A stretch of 64,000 nucleotides of DNA. Source: an uncultured Peptococcaceae bacterium. Its GTDB lineage: Bacteria; Bacillota; Peptococcia; Peptococcales; Peptococcaceae. Made by a program: the position numbers and the translations under genes. This document shows, piece by piece, positions 33,014-42,660 of this stretch (positions are counted from its first letter, which is position 1; every line of letters begins with the position of its first letter). The stretch lies in assembly GCA_910585405.1 (NCBI GenBank), contig CAJUDO010000004.1, forward strand, positions 62,001 to 126,000, read 5' to 3'. Under the pieces are notes generated by a model that was not told the DNA's origin, ran no database searches, and saw only the letters and a list, made by a program, of their open reading frames with translations.

Positions 33014-36000
33014 TTATTTTTCTTTCGCAGCTTCAGCCGCTTCCAAACGCGCCTGCAGTTCTTCCCAGTCATGCCAGCAACCGTCTTCTAAAGCCACCAT
33101 TGCTGCATCAATTTCTTCCTGCGGATTATTTTTCATAATCTTACGGCGAATTTTTTTCGGCCAGCTTTCCATGATTTCATACAGAATCGGTACTACCAAC
33201 AAACTGATGATCGTTGAGCAAATCAAACCGAAAATGACAGTGGCCGCCATAGGTCTGAAGATTTCTGCGCCTTCCGCTCCGCTGAGCAGCTGTGGAATCA
33301 TAGCCAACACTGTCGTTAACGTTGTTACCAAAATTGGTCTGATTCTAGTCTTGCCTGCTTCTATAACAGATTCTCGTTTGCACAAACCTTTGGCACGCAG
33401 CTGCTGTACATAGTCTACCAACACAATGGCATTGTTTACTACGATACCTTCCAGCATGACAATCCCCAGCAACGACATCATACTGATTCGCTGTCCGGTC
33501 AGCAATAAACCCGGGAATACCCCTATGAGCATAACCGGTATACTGGCCATAATCAAAAGCGGCAGCATCAGACTTTCAAACTGACAAGCCATAACCATAT
33601 ATACTAAGATTAACGCCATCCCAATGGCCAGGAACAAATCAGCAAAGACTTCCATCATACTTTCTACGTCGCCGCCAGTTTCAATGCTGCAGCCTGCCGG
33701 TACAGGTATTTGTTTTAGTTTTGCCTGAATATCCGCATTGACACTGTTCAAATCGCGGCCGTGAATATCGCATGTCACACTGATGACACGGCTCTGATTG
33801 GTTCTACTAATACTTTTCTGTCCAAAACCATGTTCTATAGAAGCAACTTCACTTAATGGAATTTGCCCGCCGGTGTTAGATGGCACCATCAGGTTTTCCA
33901 GATTTTCCAATGAAGTAGATATCTCCTCAGGATACTGCAATACAATATCCATTTCCTCTTCCCCACCGCGATATTTAGATACTGTGGAGCCGTTTAAGGC
34001 CAACGCCACCGTCTGGTAGACTGAAGATGCACTCACGTTATAATACGCCGCCTTTTCACGGTCAATGATCACATCCAACTCTTCATCGGTATTATCTACA
34101 CCATTTTCGATATTAATAGTACCTGGTACACTGTGCAGTACTTCTTCAATGCTGTTGGCAAGCCGTTCCAGGTCGTCGTTATTGTTACCTTTTACATCAA
34201 TCGAAATCGCGCCGCCTGAGGACATACTCATCATATCCGCAGCACTGACTGTAATGTCCGCGCCTGGAATTCCATTGACCTGCTGCTGTAAGTCATACGC
34301 TACATCTTTACTGCTGCGGTCTCGTTCTTTCAATGGTTTCAATACCAGGGTTAAGGACGCTGTGTTAGTAGTACTGCCTCCCATACTCATGGCGCCGTTG
34401 CCTCCGGCACTGACTAAAATGAGGTCAAGCTCCGGTACTTTCTTCGCAATGGCTTCCACTTGGTCGGCCACTTTTTGCGTTTCTTCCAGCACTGTATTGC
34501 TGGGCAACTCGATGCTGATATTAATCTGGCCCGAATCCTGGCTGGGGAATAACTCTGCCCCGATAAAAGGAACCAACATACAGGAGCCGATCAATGCAGC
34601 GGACACAAGCAATAACGCTGTTTTCTTGTGATTCAACGCCGCTACCAGGATACCCTGATACCAGCCCACAAATTTCTCAAACCGGCGGTCAAACCATTGC
34701 TGGAACCGCGCCACTCCCTTTGGTTTATTATTTTCACTATATTCATACAGTATCAGTAATTTGGAGGACATCATCGGCACCACAGTTACCGATACTACCA
34801 GAGAAGCCACCAAAGCAAAGCAAATGGTCAAAGCAAATGGCACAATAATCTGCGCCGTAATACCGCCCACAAAGACAAACGGTACATATACGGCTATCGT
34901 TGTCAAGGTAGATGCCGTAACAGCGGAAAGTACCTCCTGCGTACCTTCTACCGCTGCCTGATACTTGCTCTTGCCCATACTTCTGTGACGGAAAATATTT
35001 TCCAGCACAACTGTAGAGTTATCTACTACCATCCCGACTGAAAGCGCCAACGCCGCCAATGTAACCATATTCAGTGTATGACCACCGAAATACAGCATGA
35101 CAAAGGTAGAAATAATAGACAGCGGAATGGCAACCCCTATGATAATGGTGCTGCGGAAATTACCCAAAAAGATAAAGATAACCAGCATGGCAATCACGAC
35201 TGCCAAAAACAGATTGGTTTCTACATTGTTTACTGAGTTGATAATCTGGTCAGCCGAGCTGTATGCAATCGTCAATTCAATATCTTCATACAGTTCTTCA
35301 TCCAAATCTGCCAGTGCTTTACGCACTTCTTTATCTACGTTTACGGTATTCCCATCGCTTTCTTTCTGAATTCCTACCGCTATAACATCTTTCCCGTTTA
35401 ACGTTACATAAGACTCTACATCAGAAGTCCCAATTTCAATATCTACAATATCGCCTAAACGTACTGTGCCGCCGGTAGGCAGTGACACCTTCGTGCCTGC
35501 TAATTCTTCAATCGTCTGGTATTGTCCCATTGTACGTACTAATACCTTTTGATCCCCTTGTGTTACATAGCCACCGGGATGGTTAGCATTTTCGCCGCCT
35601 ATAATCTGAGAAATAGAACCGGCATTTAGTCCATACGCGCTTAATTTATAAGGATTTGCCGTAATCTGTACCTGCTGCTCACTGCCACCCATAGCCGTAG
35701 CTGCCGCCACACCATCAATACGTTCCAAACGAGGTATAATCTTGTCATCTACAATTTTTTTCACATCATCCAAGCTGCGATCTCCAGATACACCTACCAT
35801 CAAAATTGGCATACTGTTCATATCCAATTTCAGTATCGTAGAATCACCTACATCAGACGGCATCATCATCCTGGCCATTTCCAATTTGTCGCGTACTGCG
35901 TTGGTTGCCGTATCCATATTTGTTTCATAGTCAAAGGACATCATCACCACAGAGCTGCCCGCCGAACTGAAAGATTGGATCATATCAATCCCAGAAATTC

Positions 36001-36217
36001 CGGCTATGCTGCTCTCAATGGGTTTTGTAATCAGGTCCTCCACTTCTTCTGGACCAGCGCCATCATAAGTGGTCATCACTGCCATGATTGGCAGTTCCAT
36101 TTTCGGCATGAGGTCTATCGACATACGGGTAAAAGACACGATCCCGAACAAAATCAGAACCAGTGCCGCCATCGCTACGGTGACAGGCCGCTTTACGGAA
36201 AATTTACCAATATTCAC
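33014..36217 (-). CDS. RND-family efflux transporter, HAE1-like
   Basis: A 1067-residue inner-membrane proton-driven exporter with 12 membrane segments and two large periplasmic loops. FSVKRPVTVAMAALVLILFG opens segment 1; segment 4 carries ALALSVGMVVDNSTVVLENI with the proton-relay Asp, and segment 10 has EGIVVNNAIVLVDYV. Such pumps work with a membrane-fusion protein and an outer-membrane channel and therefore imply a double membrane. The fusion protein is the preceding gene, 11 bp upstream; no TolC-like gene is in the window. Substrates are not predictable; regulation by TetR suggests an inducing toxic compound. Confidence 0.93.
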   Translation of the reverse strand: MNIGKFSVKRPVTVAMAALVLILFGIVSFTRMSIDLMPKMELPIMAVMTTYDGAGPEEVEDLITKPIESSIAGISGIDMIQSFSSAGSSVVMMSFDYETNMDTATNAVRDKLEMARMMMPSDVGDSTILKLDMNSMPILMVGVSGDRSLDDVKKIVDDKIIPRLERIDGVAAATAMGGSEQQVQITANPYKLSAYGLNAGSISQIIGGENANHPGGYVTQGDQKVLVRTMGQYQTIEELAGTKVSLPTGGTVRLGDIVDIEIGTSDVESYVTLNGKDVIAVGIQKESDGNTVNVDKEVRKALADLDEELYEDIELTIAYSSADQIINSVNNVETNLFLAVVIAMLVIFIFLGNFRSTIIIGVAIPLSIISTFVMLYFGGHTLNMVTLAALALSVGMVVDNSTVVLENIFRHRSMGKSKYQAAVEGTQEVLSAVTASTLTTIAVYVPFVFVGGITAQIIVPFALTICFALVASLVVSVTVVPMMSSKLLILYEYSENNKPKGVARFQQWFDRRFEKFVGWYQGILVAALNHKKTALLLVSAALIGSCMLVPFIGAELFPSQDSGQINISIELPSNTVLEETQKVADQVEAIAKKVPELDLILVSAGGNGAMSMGGSTTNTASLTLVLKPLKERDRSSKDVAYDLQQQVNGIPGADITVSAADMMSMSSGGAISIDVKGNNNDDLERLANSIEEVLHSVPGTINIENGVDNTDEELDVIIDREKAAYYNVSASSVYQTVALALNGSTVSKYRGGEEEMDIVLQYPEEISTSLENLENLMVPSNTGGQIPLSEVASIEHGFGQKSISRTNQSRVISVTCDIHGRDLNSVNADIQAKLKQIPVPAGCSIETGGDVESMMEVFADLFLAIGMALILVYMVMACQFESLMLPLLIMASIPVMLIGVFPGLLLTGQRISMMSLLGIVMLEGIVVNNAIVLVDYVQQLRAKGLCKRESVIEAGKTRIRPILVTTLTTVLAMIPQLLSGAEGAEIFRPMAATVIFGLICSTIISLLVVPILYEIMESWPKKIRRKIMKNNPQEEIDAAMVALEDGCWHDWEELQARLEAAEAAKEK

Positions 36218-36228
36218 GTCAGGTCACC

Positions 36229-37479
36229 TCACTCTGTCTTTTCTGCCGCCGACTTATCATCCTGTGCAGCGGAATCTTCTGCTTCCCCGTTATCTGTTAC
36301 ATCATCAGTATCTGTGATCAAATCCTGCTCTACGCCGTCTATACGCACTGCAGTAACAGCTTCACCGTCCACTAGGCTGCTATTTCCAGTTACCACGATT
36401 TTATCGCCTGCGTTCACACCCTTGGTCACTACATAATAATCGCCGTCATTTAAGCCCAATATTAGCTGAACTTCCTTTACTGTGTTATCTGCCTGCATTA
36501 CATACGCAGTTGGTTTTCCTTCTTTGTAGACAATGGCGTTCACTGGAATTACCAATACATCATCAGCATGATCTACTATTACCCGAATCTCTGCATACAT
36601 CCCTGCTACCATAGCATTGTCCTTATTATTCATAGCAATGGTGATTGGATAGTTTTTCGTTTGACTGTTCATCACTTTGCTGATTTCGGTAATTTTTCCG
36701 CTGAACCACTGATCAGACACCGCATTCACCTTCAGCAATACTTCCTGCCCAATCTGAATTTTGCTGACATTCTGCTCATTAATCCCAGTAGATATTTCCA
36801 GCACATCTACATTGGCAATTTCAAACATTGGCGCGCTGGCTGTAGCATAGGAACCCACATCCGCATTCACCATCGTCACTGTACCGCTGATAGGAGCCGT
36901 CACCGTAGCATAGTCTAAAGCTAATTGTGCTGACTGTAAATTGTTACGTGCATTTGCTGCACCAATACGAGCGCTGTTCAACTGGCTTTCCGCATTGTCC
37001 ATCGCCAGCTTTAATTGGTCCAAATCACTCTGGCTAGCAGCACCCAACGTAAAAAGCTCTTTTGTATTGTTATAATTTGTTACCGCATTCTCATAAGATT
37101 GCTGCGCCACGTTAATGGAGGCTTCTGCATTATTCACCGCCAGCTGTGCGTTATCAAAATTAATCCGACTTGTTTCATTATCCAATTGAGCCAGTACCTG
37201 TCCTTCTGACACCTTATCGCCCACTTTTACATTAACAGCCTGAATCTGCTCCATACCGCTGACTTTCGCAATGACATTCACTGTATTTTCAGCCGCAGTT
37301 AGACCGCCCAGCGTAATCACTTTGTCAAAATCCTGCACTGCCACTGTTTCCACTTCCACAGGAACGGTAGATACTTCCTCCTGTTGCTCTGCGTCCTTCG
37401 CACCGCAGCCGCTCAGCATTGACAATAGAAAAATCCCCAGCGTCAGTACCGCCACTTTCCGTGTTGTTTGCTTTTCCAT
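36229..37479 (-). CDS. Membrane-fusion (periplasmic adaptor) lipoprotein of the RND pump
   Basis: A 416-residue HlyD/AcrA-type adaptor. A lipoprotein signal ends with LLSMLSGC (Cys25). A split lipoyl domain (AKVSGMEQIQAVNVKVGDKVSEGQVLAQLD and YATVTAPISGTVTMVNADVGSYA) flanks a coiled coil of about 90 residues; beta-barrel and proximal domains follow, then a Ser/Asp/Glu-rich acidic tail. First gene of the operon; TAGGAGG precedes the ATG. Confidence 0.93.
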   Translation of the reverse strand: MEKQTTRKVAVLTLGIFLLSMLSGCGAKDAEQQEEVSTVPVEVETVAVQDFDKVITLGGLTAAENTVNVIAKVSGMEQIQAVNVKVGDKVSEGQVLAQLDNETSRINFDNAQLAVNNAEASINVAQQSYENAVTNYNNTKELFTLGAASQSDLDQLKLAMDNAESQLNSARIGAANARNNLQSAQLALDYATVTAPISGTVTMVNADVGSYATASAPMFEIANVDVLEISTGINEQNVSKIQIGQEVLLKVNAVSDQWFSGKITEISKVMNSQTKNYPITIAMNNKDNAMVAGMYAEIRVIVDHADDVLVIPVNAIVYKEGKPTAYVMQADNTVKEVQLILGLNDGDYYVVTKGVNAGDKIVVTGNSSLVDGEAVTAVRIDGVEQDLITDTDDVTDNGEAEDSAAQDDKSAAEKTE

Positions 37480-37506
37480 TACTTTTCCTCCTATGATCCA
37501 ATCTTT

Positions 37507-37522
37507 GACTGACCAGTCAGTC
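37507..37522 (-). promoter_or_regulatory. TetR-type operator
   Basis: GACTGAC and GTCAGTC are perfect 7-bp arms around CA, the classic TetR/AcrR half-site pattern. It lies just downstream of the -10 box, so binding would block the RND operon. Confidence 0.8.
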
Positions 37523-37535
37523 GATTTCTGTTTTT

Positions 37536-37564
37536 ATCATAATACACCCACGAAAAAAAAGCAA
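37536..37564 (-). promoter_or_regulatory. Promoter of the RND operon
   Basis: Minus-strand TTGCTT (37559-37564) and TATGAT (37536-37541), spacing 17 bp. Confidence 0.6.
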
Positions 37565-37783
37565 TAAGAAAGCTTCGTTGAAAAAAAATTGTAAGAATCT
37601 CTTAAATATTTCTTGAAATTTCGCAAAGCTTCTTATCGTCAGGGCCAATATTGCCCTTGCGTTCCAACAATATAGACCTTCTTTATTTAAATTCACATTC
37701 TACAATGTGTATTTCTTTTTCTAATAATATTATGTTCATCAAGCCTGTAAAATCAATAAAAATCTTCAAGAACAAATTAACAC
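37565..37783. other. Non-coding gap between two minus-strand units
   Basis: About 220 bp of AT-rich sequence with no open frame. It contains two small inverted repeats: an AGGG/CCCT structure around CAATATTG near 37644-37660 and CACATT/AATGTG at 37694-37709. No gene is supported. Confidence 0.4.
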
Positions 37784-37817
37784 CAAAAAACAGCTTCTGC
37801 CAACACAAAAGCTGTTT
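37784..37817 (-). terminator. Terminator after the C39-like gene
   Basis: AAACAGCTT (37788-37796) and AAGCTGTTT (37809-37817) with T6 on the minus strand. Confidence 0.75.
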
Positions 37818-37838
37818 ACTTTAATTCTATAAAATTAT

Positions 37839-38369
37839 TCACGTAGTCAGCTGAATCACAACAGGAAACACACTCTCTGTGTTCAAAAAATGCGTCAAAG
37901 TATCATAGTCCTGTTCTTTTCCCATTCGCCCATTAAAAAAGCGATAATATGACTGTGCAGATTCTTTGGAACCCTGCGCCTGTTCTTCCATCGCAGCAGG
38001 CACAAAGGCAACAAAATGCAAAGCCGCGCCATTACAATAAAAGAGTATCCCCGCACGGCAGGTGCAGCCTTTTTTGACTGCTGCCTTCTTGCCCAACGCC
38101 CAATGAAGGGGAAAGCCATGTTTACGCAAATACCAAAACAGCTGTAATAAATGCGTTCCCAACAGGCCGCCTAAAAGAAGCCCTTCCTCCAGCTGCCGCC
38201 GTACCGTATTCCAATCCTTCTTTCTCCCACAAGCACGCAAAAAATTATACGCTGCAATCCAACCACAGCCATTGTAATCAGATTGCCGCATTCCATAGGG
38301 GATTCCACGTAAAAGCCGTTGATTAATCAAATACCCATCTGATGAGAATGCCTTCTGGCTTATCTCCAT
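37839..38369 (-). CDS. Putative papain-fold (C39-like) cysteine peptidase or related protein
   Basis: A 176-residue soluble protein without a signal peptide. The sequence YGMRQSDYNGCGWIAAYNFL has the Gln...Cys helix start of C39/papain-fold proteins, ALHFVAF supplies a plausible catalytic His and YRFFNG a possible Asn/Asp position. AAAGGAG before the ATG at 38367-38369 is the basis for this start; the frame is open 15 codons further. It is 51 bp downstream of the response regulator on the same strand. Family assignment is by motif only; it might be a non-enzymatic relative. Confidence 0.5.
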   Translation of the reverse strand: MEISQKAFSSDGYLINQRLLRGIPYGMRQSDYNGCGWIAAYNFLRACGRKKDWNTVRRQLEEGLLLGGLLGTHLLQLFWYLRKHGFPLHWALGKKAAVKKGCTCRAGILFYCNGAALHFVAFVPAAMEEQAQGSKESAQSYYRFFNGRMGKEQDYDTLTHFLNTESVFPVVIQLTT

Positions 38370-38420
38370 AGACAAACTCCTTTCCATAGTGTGCTTGCAG
38401 TGGAAGGCTTCCACACTATC

Positions 38421-39125
38421 TTAAAAATAGCTTTCATCTGCCAAACGGTAGCCCACACCGATTTCTGTAATAATATATTGCGGCTCTGCCGGATTTTCCT
38501 CCAGTTTACGACGAATATTCGCCATGTTCACTCGCAAAATTCGGTTATTATCTTGCATATCGGCACCCCAAATATTTTTTATGAGATAGTCATAAGTAAG
38601 CACCTTGCCAGGATTGCGGCTCAGCAATTCGATGATACGCTGCTCATTTTTTGTGAGATGTACTCGTTCTTCATTAAGCCAAACAATGTGTCGTTCTGAA
38701 TCTATACGAAGTTTGCCGCAGCAATAAATAGCACGGTTATTTACTGTACGTTCATCATTTTCCGAACGATTACGCAAAGCCACACGAATCCGCGCTAAAA
38801 GCTCCGAATTGCCAAAAGGTTTGGTAATATAATCATCAGCACCTAAATCCAACGCTTCCACCTTTTCCCATTCTTTATCTCTAGCTGATACTACCAGCAC
38901 TGGACAAAGATTTGTTTCCTTCACTTTTTTCAAAAGATCCAGACCTTCCATATCTGGCAGACCCAAATCTAACAGAATCACATCAGGCTGAAAGGACCGC
39001 AGCATGGTTAACGCCTGCGCTCCGTTTTTGGCAATGACGGGAATGTATTCATTGGCAATCAAAATAGAGGCCAATACATTCACGATGGTTTCTTCATCTT
39101 CAATGATCAATACGTTTCCATTCAT
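38421..39125 (-). CDS. kdpE: KdpE-like response regulator
   Basis: A 234-residue OmpR/PhoB-type regulator. The receiver domain has the acidic pair IIEDEE, phospho-acceptor Asp in VILLDLGLPD, VVSAR and ITKPFG; the C-terminal winged helix is at about 135-230 (VHLTKNEQRIIELLSRNPGKVLTYDYLI). It overlaps the sensor gene by 4 bp. KdpE controls potassium uptake genes, but no kdpFABC is in the window. Confidence 0.85.
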   Translation of the reverse strand: MNGNVLIIEDEETIVNVLASILIANEYIPVIAKNGAQALTMLRSFQPDVILLDLGLPDMEGLDLLKKVKETNLCPVLVVSARDKEWEKVEALDLGADDYITKPFGNSELLARIRVALRNRSENDERTVNNRAIYCCGKLRIDSERHIVWLNEERVHLTKNEQRIIELLSRNPGKVLTYDYLIKNIWGADMQDNNRILRVNMANIRRKLEENPAEPQYIITEIGVGYRLADESYF

Positions 39126-40657
39126 GCTTTCTTCTCCTCCATAGGCAGGCGAAAAGCTACCCTCAGCCCTTTACCCGCTGTATTTTCTGCAAAAATTTGC
39201 CCACTGTGGGCCTCAATAATAATTTTACAAATGCTCATACCCAAACCCAGTCCGCGGCTACTGTCGCCATCTTTGCGTTTTTGCAGCCCCATACCGGAAA
39301 ATACCTTAGTTAAGTCCTCTGTCGCCATGCCCGCACCGTAGTCTTGTACGGAAAATTCCACAAAATCTTCCTTTTTTTCTACCATAAGTTCTATATTTTT
39401 TTTGCTGTTGCCATGCCGGTAAGCATTATCAATTAAATTAATAAGCACCTGTCGAATCAGAACCGGGTCCATCGGCAACATAATCAACTCATCGGGCAAG
39501 CAAAGCGTTATCTTCAAATCAGGAAAATATTTCTTACATTTTACTATTGAATCAGCAACTACCTCCTCTACTGGCTCCATTGATTTCTTCAATTCGGGAT
39601 TATAATTCCCAATCTTTGTTACAGAAAGTACATTCTCAATCATCCGCAGCAACCAACGCGCCTCTTCATGAATATCCTGAATCAGTCTATTTTTCAAATC
39701 GCTCTGCATGCGCTCCCCATTTTCTAAAATCGAACCGCTGGCACCCAATATGCCGGTCAACGGTGTACGCAAGTCATGGGAAATGGCGCGCAGCAAATAC
39801 CCCCGTGTCTGTTCTGCCTGCTTTTCCATAAGAATCCTCTGCTGTGTTTCACTAAGTTCCTGCCGTTCAAAGGCGATGGCAAAGTGATTAACTAGGCCCT
39901 GCGCAAAAGCACGCACATCTGGCGAAAGAATGCGTTCATACAGTAGCACACACACGGCACCCAAAGTGCGCTCCTGCCACATCACCGGAATACTTAAAAA
40001 ACCTTTGTCATTCTCCTCATCAATCCCACGTCCTACGATGCGTCGCTGCTTGATTGACTGCAAAGCAATATCATAATGTAAGGATTCCAGTTGTTCAGGA
40101 ATATTACCATTGTGTCCCTGACAGACCAGTTTGTCTCCCTGTAACTCCATATACAATATAGGACATTCTAACTGTGTATACAAACATTCCAACAATAAAG
40201 CTACAATATCCTTTTTGCACTCCACCTGCAGCAAACGCTGATCTACCTCATTGATTACCTGCGTCATCTTTTCTCTCTGATGTGCTTGGTCCCGTTGCTT
40301 GCGCATATTCACTGTCAGCGCGCAGCTGCCTAGTGCTACCGCTCCCATTATAAAGAATGTAAACGGATAGCCACTAACTGAAAAATCAATGGCAAAATAG
40401 GGATATGTAAAGCAAAAATTCGTACCCACTACACTGCATAGCGCACTGATAATACCCCAAACATAGCTGCCAGTGAGTAATGAAATGAGAATTACTGCCA
40501 AAAGATAGATACCTGAAACGTTCACAGCATTATCATAGTATAAAATTGTTAAATAATTAATCGCAGTAGCGGATAATAACAGAATGATAGTGATAGCATA
40601 ATCGTATAAAGCTTTTTGCAGCTTGGTCATTTCTGTCTGTTCCTGCACCTCTGCCAC
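39122..40657 (-). CDS. KdpD-like sensor histidine kinase lacking the N-terminal KdpD/Usp domains
   Basis: A 511-residue sensor. Four membrane segments of a DUF4118 domain (about 17-110) are followed by a GAF-like domain (about 130-265), HisKA with the phospho-acceptor His in AISHDLRTPLTG, and the ATPase domain (NAYRHG, DYGAGM, GLGLGMSICK). It lacks the roughly 400-residue cytoplasmic N terminus of full KdpD. The GTG at 40655-40657 is preceded by AGGAGGT. Signal could be potassium, ionic strength or something else. Confidence 0.85.
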   Translation of the reverse strand: MAEVQEQTEMTKLQKALYDYAITIILLLSATAINYLTILYYDNAVNVSGIYLLAVILISLLTGSYVWGIISALCSVVGTNFCFTYPYFAIDFSVSGYPFTFFIMGAVALGSCALTVNMRKQRDQAHQREKMTQVINEVDQRLLQVECKKDIVALLLECLYTQLECPILYMELQGDKLVCQGHNGNIPEQLESLHYDIALQSIKQRRIVGRGIDEENDKGFLSIPVMWQERTLGAVCVLLYERILSPDVRAFAQGLVNHFAIAFERQELSETQQRILMEKQAEQTRGYLLRAISHDLRTPLTGILGASGSILENGERMQSDLKNRLIQDIHEEARWLLRMIENVLSVTKIGNYNPELKKSMEPVEEVVADSIVKCKKYFPDLKITLCLPDELIMLPMDPVLIRQVLINLIDNAYRHGNSKKNIELMVEKKEDFVEFSVQDYGAGMATEDLTKVFSGMGLQKRKDGDSSRGLGLGMSICKIIIEAHSGQIFAENTAGKGLRVAFRLPMEEKKA

Positions 40658-41030
40658 ATATAAGACCTCCTGGTTCCAATATTTTTTGTATCATTATGAC
40701 AGTATTTAAATATCAATTATGCTCTTTTTCAAATTTATGCCGAAACTAGTCTTATCATATCATATTTTTGAGCAGCAGAAAAGAGAGTATTTTCTCATTT
40801 ACAAAGTAAATATTTTCCCTCTAAAAAAGAATTTTCTGCATTGCTTCACGACCATCGCCATATCAGCTTCTCTGTCTACTCAAAATTATCTACAGGTAAA
40901 TTTTACTGCTGCCAGTCTCACATATTTTTGCCGAAATAGCAAATACTTTCTATTAGGATGAACTGTAGCCTTGTTCATAGTGCTCATACTTTTGTAGCAG
41001 AAACATTTTCAAGAAGGGAGTTTTTTATGT
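40658..41030. other. Divergent intergenic region
   Basis: About 370 bp of AT-rich sequence between the sensor kinase and the SpoVT-like gene. A possible promoter for the latter is TTGCCG with TATTAG at 17 bp ending near 40956. I see no gene or strong structure. Confidence 0.35.
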
Positions 41031-41588
41031 ATGAAAGCAACAGGTATTGTGCGCAGAATTGACGATCTGGGGAGAGTGGTGATTCCAAAAGAAATCCGCC
41101 GCACTCTCCGCATCCGCGAAGGAGATCCACTGGAAATTTTTGTTGATCACGACGGAGAAGTCATTCTGAAAAAATATTCGCCGATCGGAGAATTAAGTGA
41201 GTTCGCTCAAGAATATGCCGATTCGTTGTTCGAAGCAACAGGACATATCGCCGTTATTACAGACCGCGATCAAGTAATCGCTGTAGCTGGCGCCTCCAAA
41301 AAAGACTTAATGGGCAAAGCCATCGGCATTGCCGCCGAAAAAGTGATGGAAGAACGCAAAGCTATCAGCGTGGGCGACACTGCCATTCATTCTCATTTCC
41401 GCGGCAACAATGACAATGGTATTGAAAAAACCTTTGTCTCTCAAGTGATGGCTCCAATCATCGCTGAAGGCGATCCTATCGGCACAGTAATTATCGCCAC
41501 AAAAGAAAACAATGTAAAAATGACTGATCTGGAATTGAAGCTCGCTGAAACTGCTGCTTCTTTTTTAGCAAAACAAATGGAGCAATAA
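41031..41588 (+). CDS. spoVT: SpoVT/AbrB-family transcriptional regulator
   Basis: A 185-residue regulator. The N-terminal AbrB swapped-hairpin domain is MKATGIVRRIDDLGRVVIPK onward to about residue 50, and the C-terminal GAF-like domain is about 55-180. Length and order match B. subtilis SpoVT (178 residues), a forespore regulator; homologues also occur in organisms not known to sporulate. AAGGGAG precedes the ATG. Monocistronic, followed by a strong terminator. Confidence 0.88.
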   Translation: MKATGIVRRIDDLGRVVIPKEIRRTLRIREGDPLEIFVDHDGEVILKKYSPIGELSEFAQEYADSLFEATGHIAVITDRDQVIAVAGASKKDLMGKAIGIAAEKVMEERKAISVGDTAIHSHFRGNNDNGIEKTFVSQVMAPIIAEGDPIGTVIIATKENNVKMTDLELKLAETAASFLAKQMEQ

Positions 41589-41592
41589 AGAG

Positions 41593-41636
41593 AAAGAGTT
41601 GTTACTGAATCGTAAGTTCAGAACAACTCTTTTTCT
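41593..41636. terminator. Terminator after the SpoVT-like gene
   Basis: AAAGAGTTGTT (41593-41603) and AACAACTCTTT (41622-41632) with an inner CTGAA/TTCAG stem, followed by TTTCTTTT on the plus strand. It can also serve the convergent LysR gene. Confidence 0.85.
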
Positions 41637-41645
41637 TTTGTTTTT

Positions 41646-42557
41646 TTATTCCACTGATATTGTATGATGTAAGATATCTAAAAAATCTTTCACCAATATA
41701 TTATCTTCACTTTTTTCATTCACTATATAACCAAAATGCCCATATATGTTTTCTCTTAAGGGTTTCGTCACTGTCTTCGGATAATCTTCCAAAAAGATAC
41801 CATCTCCCGCAATCCCCACGCCCATATTAGCAGCAATCATGCTACCAAACAGCTTTGCTGAATCCGCTATTAATGCTTGCACTTCCCCAAACTGTGACAA
41901 TATTCGATAAGGTAAATAATCTTCCAGCTCACCTTGCAACTGCTCTTTTAAAAAAATAATGGGGTATCGTAAGATACTCTTTATCGAAAGCATTTGATAC
42001 TTATTGAGCGGTGAATTTGCTCCAATGATCACACAATATTCGTACCGAAAAAGTTGATAGAAATGTAACGATTCAGGCAGCGTAAAAGTGGACTCATCAT
42101 TCACAAACATCATCCCTAAAAATCCTATTTCCGCTTGTTTTTCTCGCATCATCGTAATTACACGTTCCGGTCCCATCAATTGCGCCGAAAATTTTACTTT
42201 TGGATAGCGTTGCATAAACTTTATTTCCGCTTCCGGCAAAATATATTTTTTAAATGAAGGAATTGCTGCAATACACAATGTCCCCTCCCGGAGTACGTTT
42301 TCTTGTTGCCAAAAATATTGCTCTAGTTCATCTTGTAAGTCCAATATTTTCTTAGCCATTACGACAGCATACTCACCGGCCTCTGTCAATGTAACGCCAT
42401 ACACATTTCGCTCCAAAAGCTGCACATGATATTCTTCCTCCAAATTTTTCAGTGACTGACTGATTGCTTGCTGTGATACAAACAATTTACTGCTGGCTTT
42501 TCGAATCGACTGTGTTTCCGCTACAGCTTTCAAGTAAAACAACTGTTTCAATTGCAT
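41646..42557 (-). CDS. LysR-family transcriptional regulator (cassette 3)
   Basis: A 302-residue LysR regulator with winged helix-turn-helix (about 1-60; QSIRKASSKLFVSQQAISQSLKNLEEEYHVQLLERN) and effector-binding domain. The ATG at 42555-42557 follows GGAG with proper spacing; the frame is open 15 codons further. It is divergent from the cassette 3 hydrolase and is the likely regulator of that gene and the permease. Confidence 0.9.
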   Translation of the reverse strand: MQLKQLFYLKAVAETQSIRKASSKLFVSQQAISQSLKNLEEEYHVQLLERNVYGVTLTEAGEYAVVMAKKILDLQDELEQYFWQQENVLREGTLCIAAIPSFKKYILPEAEIKFMQRYPKVKFSAQLMGPERVITMMREKQAEIGFLGMMFVNDESTFTLPESLHFYQLFRYEYCVIIGANSPLNKYQMLSIKSILRYPIIFLKEQLQGELEDYLPYRILSQFGEVQALIADSAKLFGSMIAANMGVGIAGDGIFLEDYPKTVTKPLRENIYGHFGYIVNEKSEDNILVKDFLDILHHTISVE

Positions 42558-42588
42558 AGCACCATCTCCGAATCGTTTTCTTTTGTTT

Positions 42589-42617
42589 AATATAACAAGC
42601 ATTTTTTATAGTGTCAA
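42589..42617 (-). promoter_or_regulatory. Promoter of the cassette 3 LysR gene
   Basis: Minus-strand TTGACA (42612-42617) and TATATT (42589-42594), spacing 17 bp. Confidence 0.65.
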
Positions 42618-42660
42618 TCAATTCTTGTATCTTTGCCGGAAATATAAAAAATATAACTGC

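Noticed and set aside
37565..37783. Small RNA gene in the gap downstream of the C39-like gene
   Set aside because: No promoter and terminator pair could be matched; only small inverted repeats are visible.
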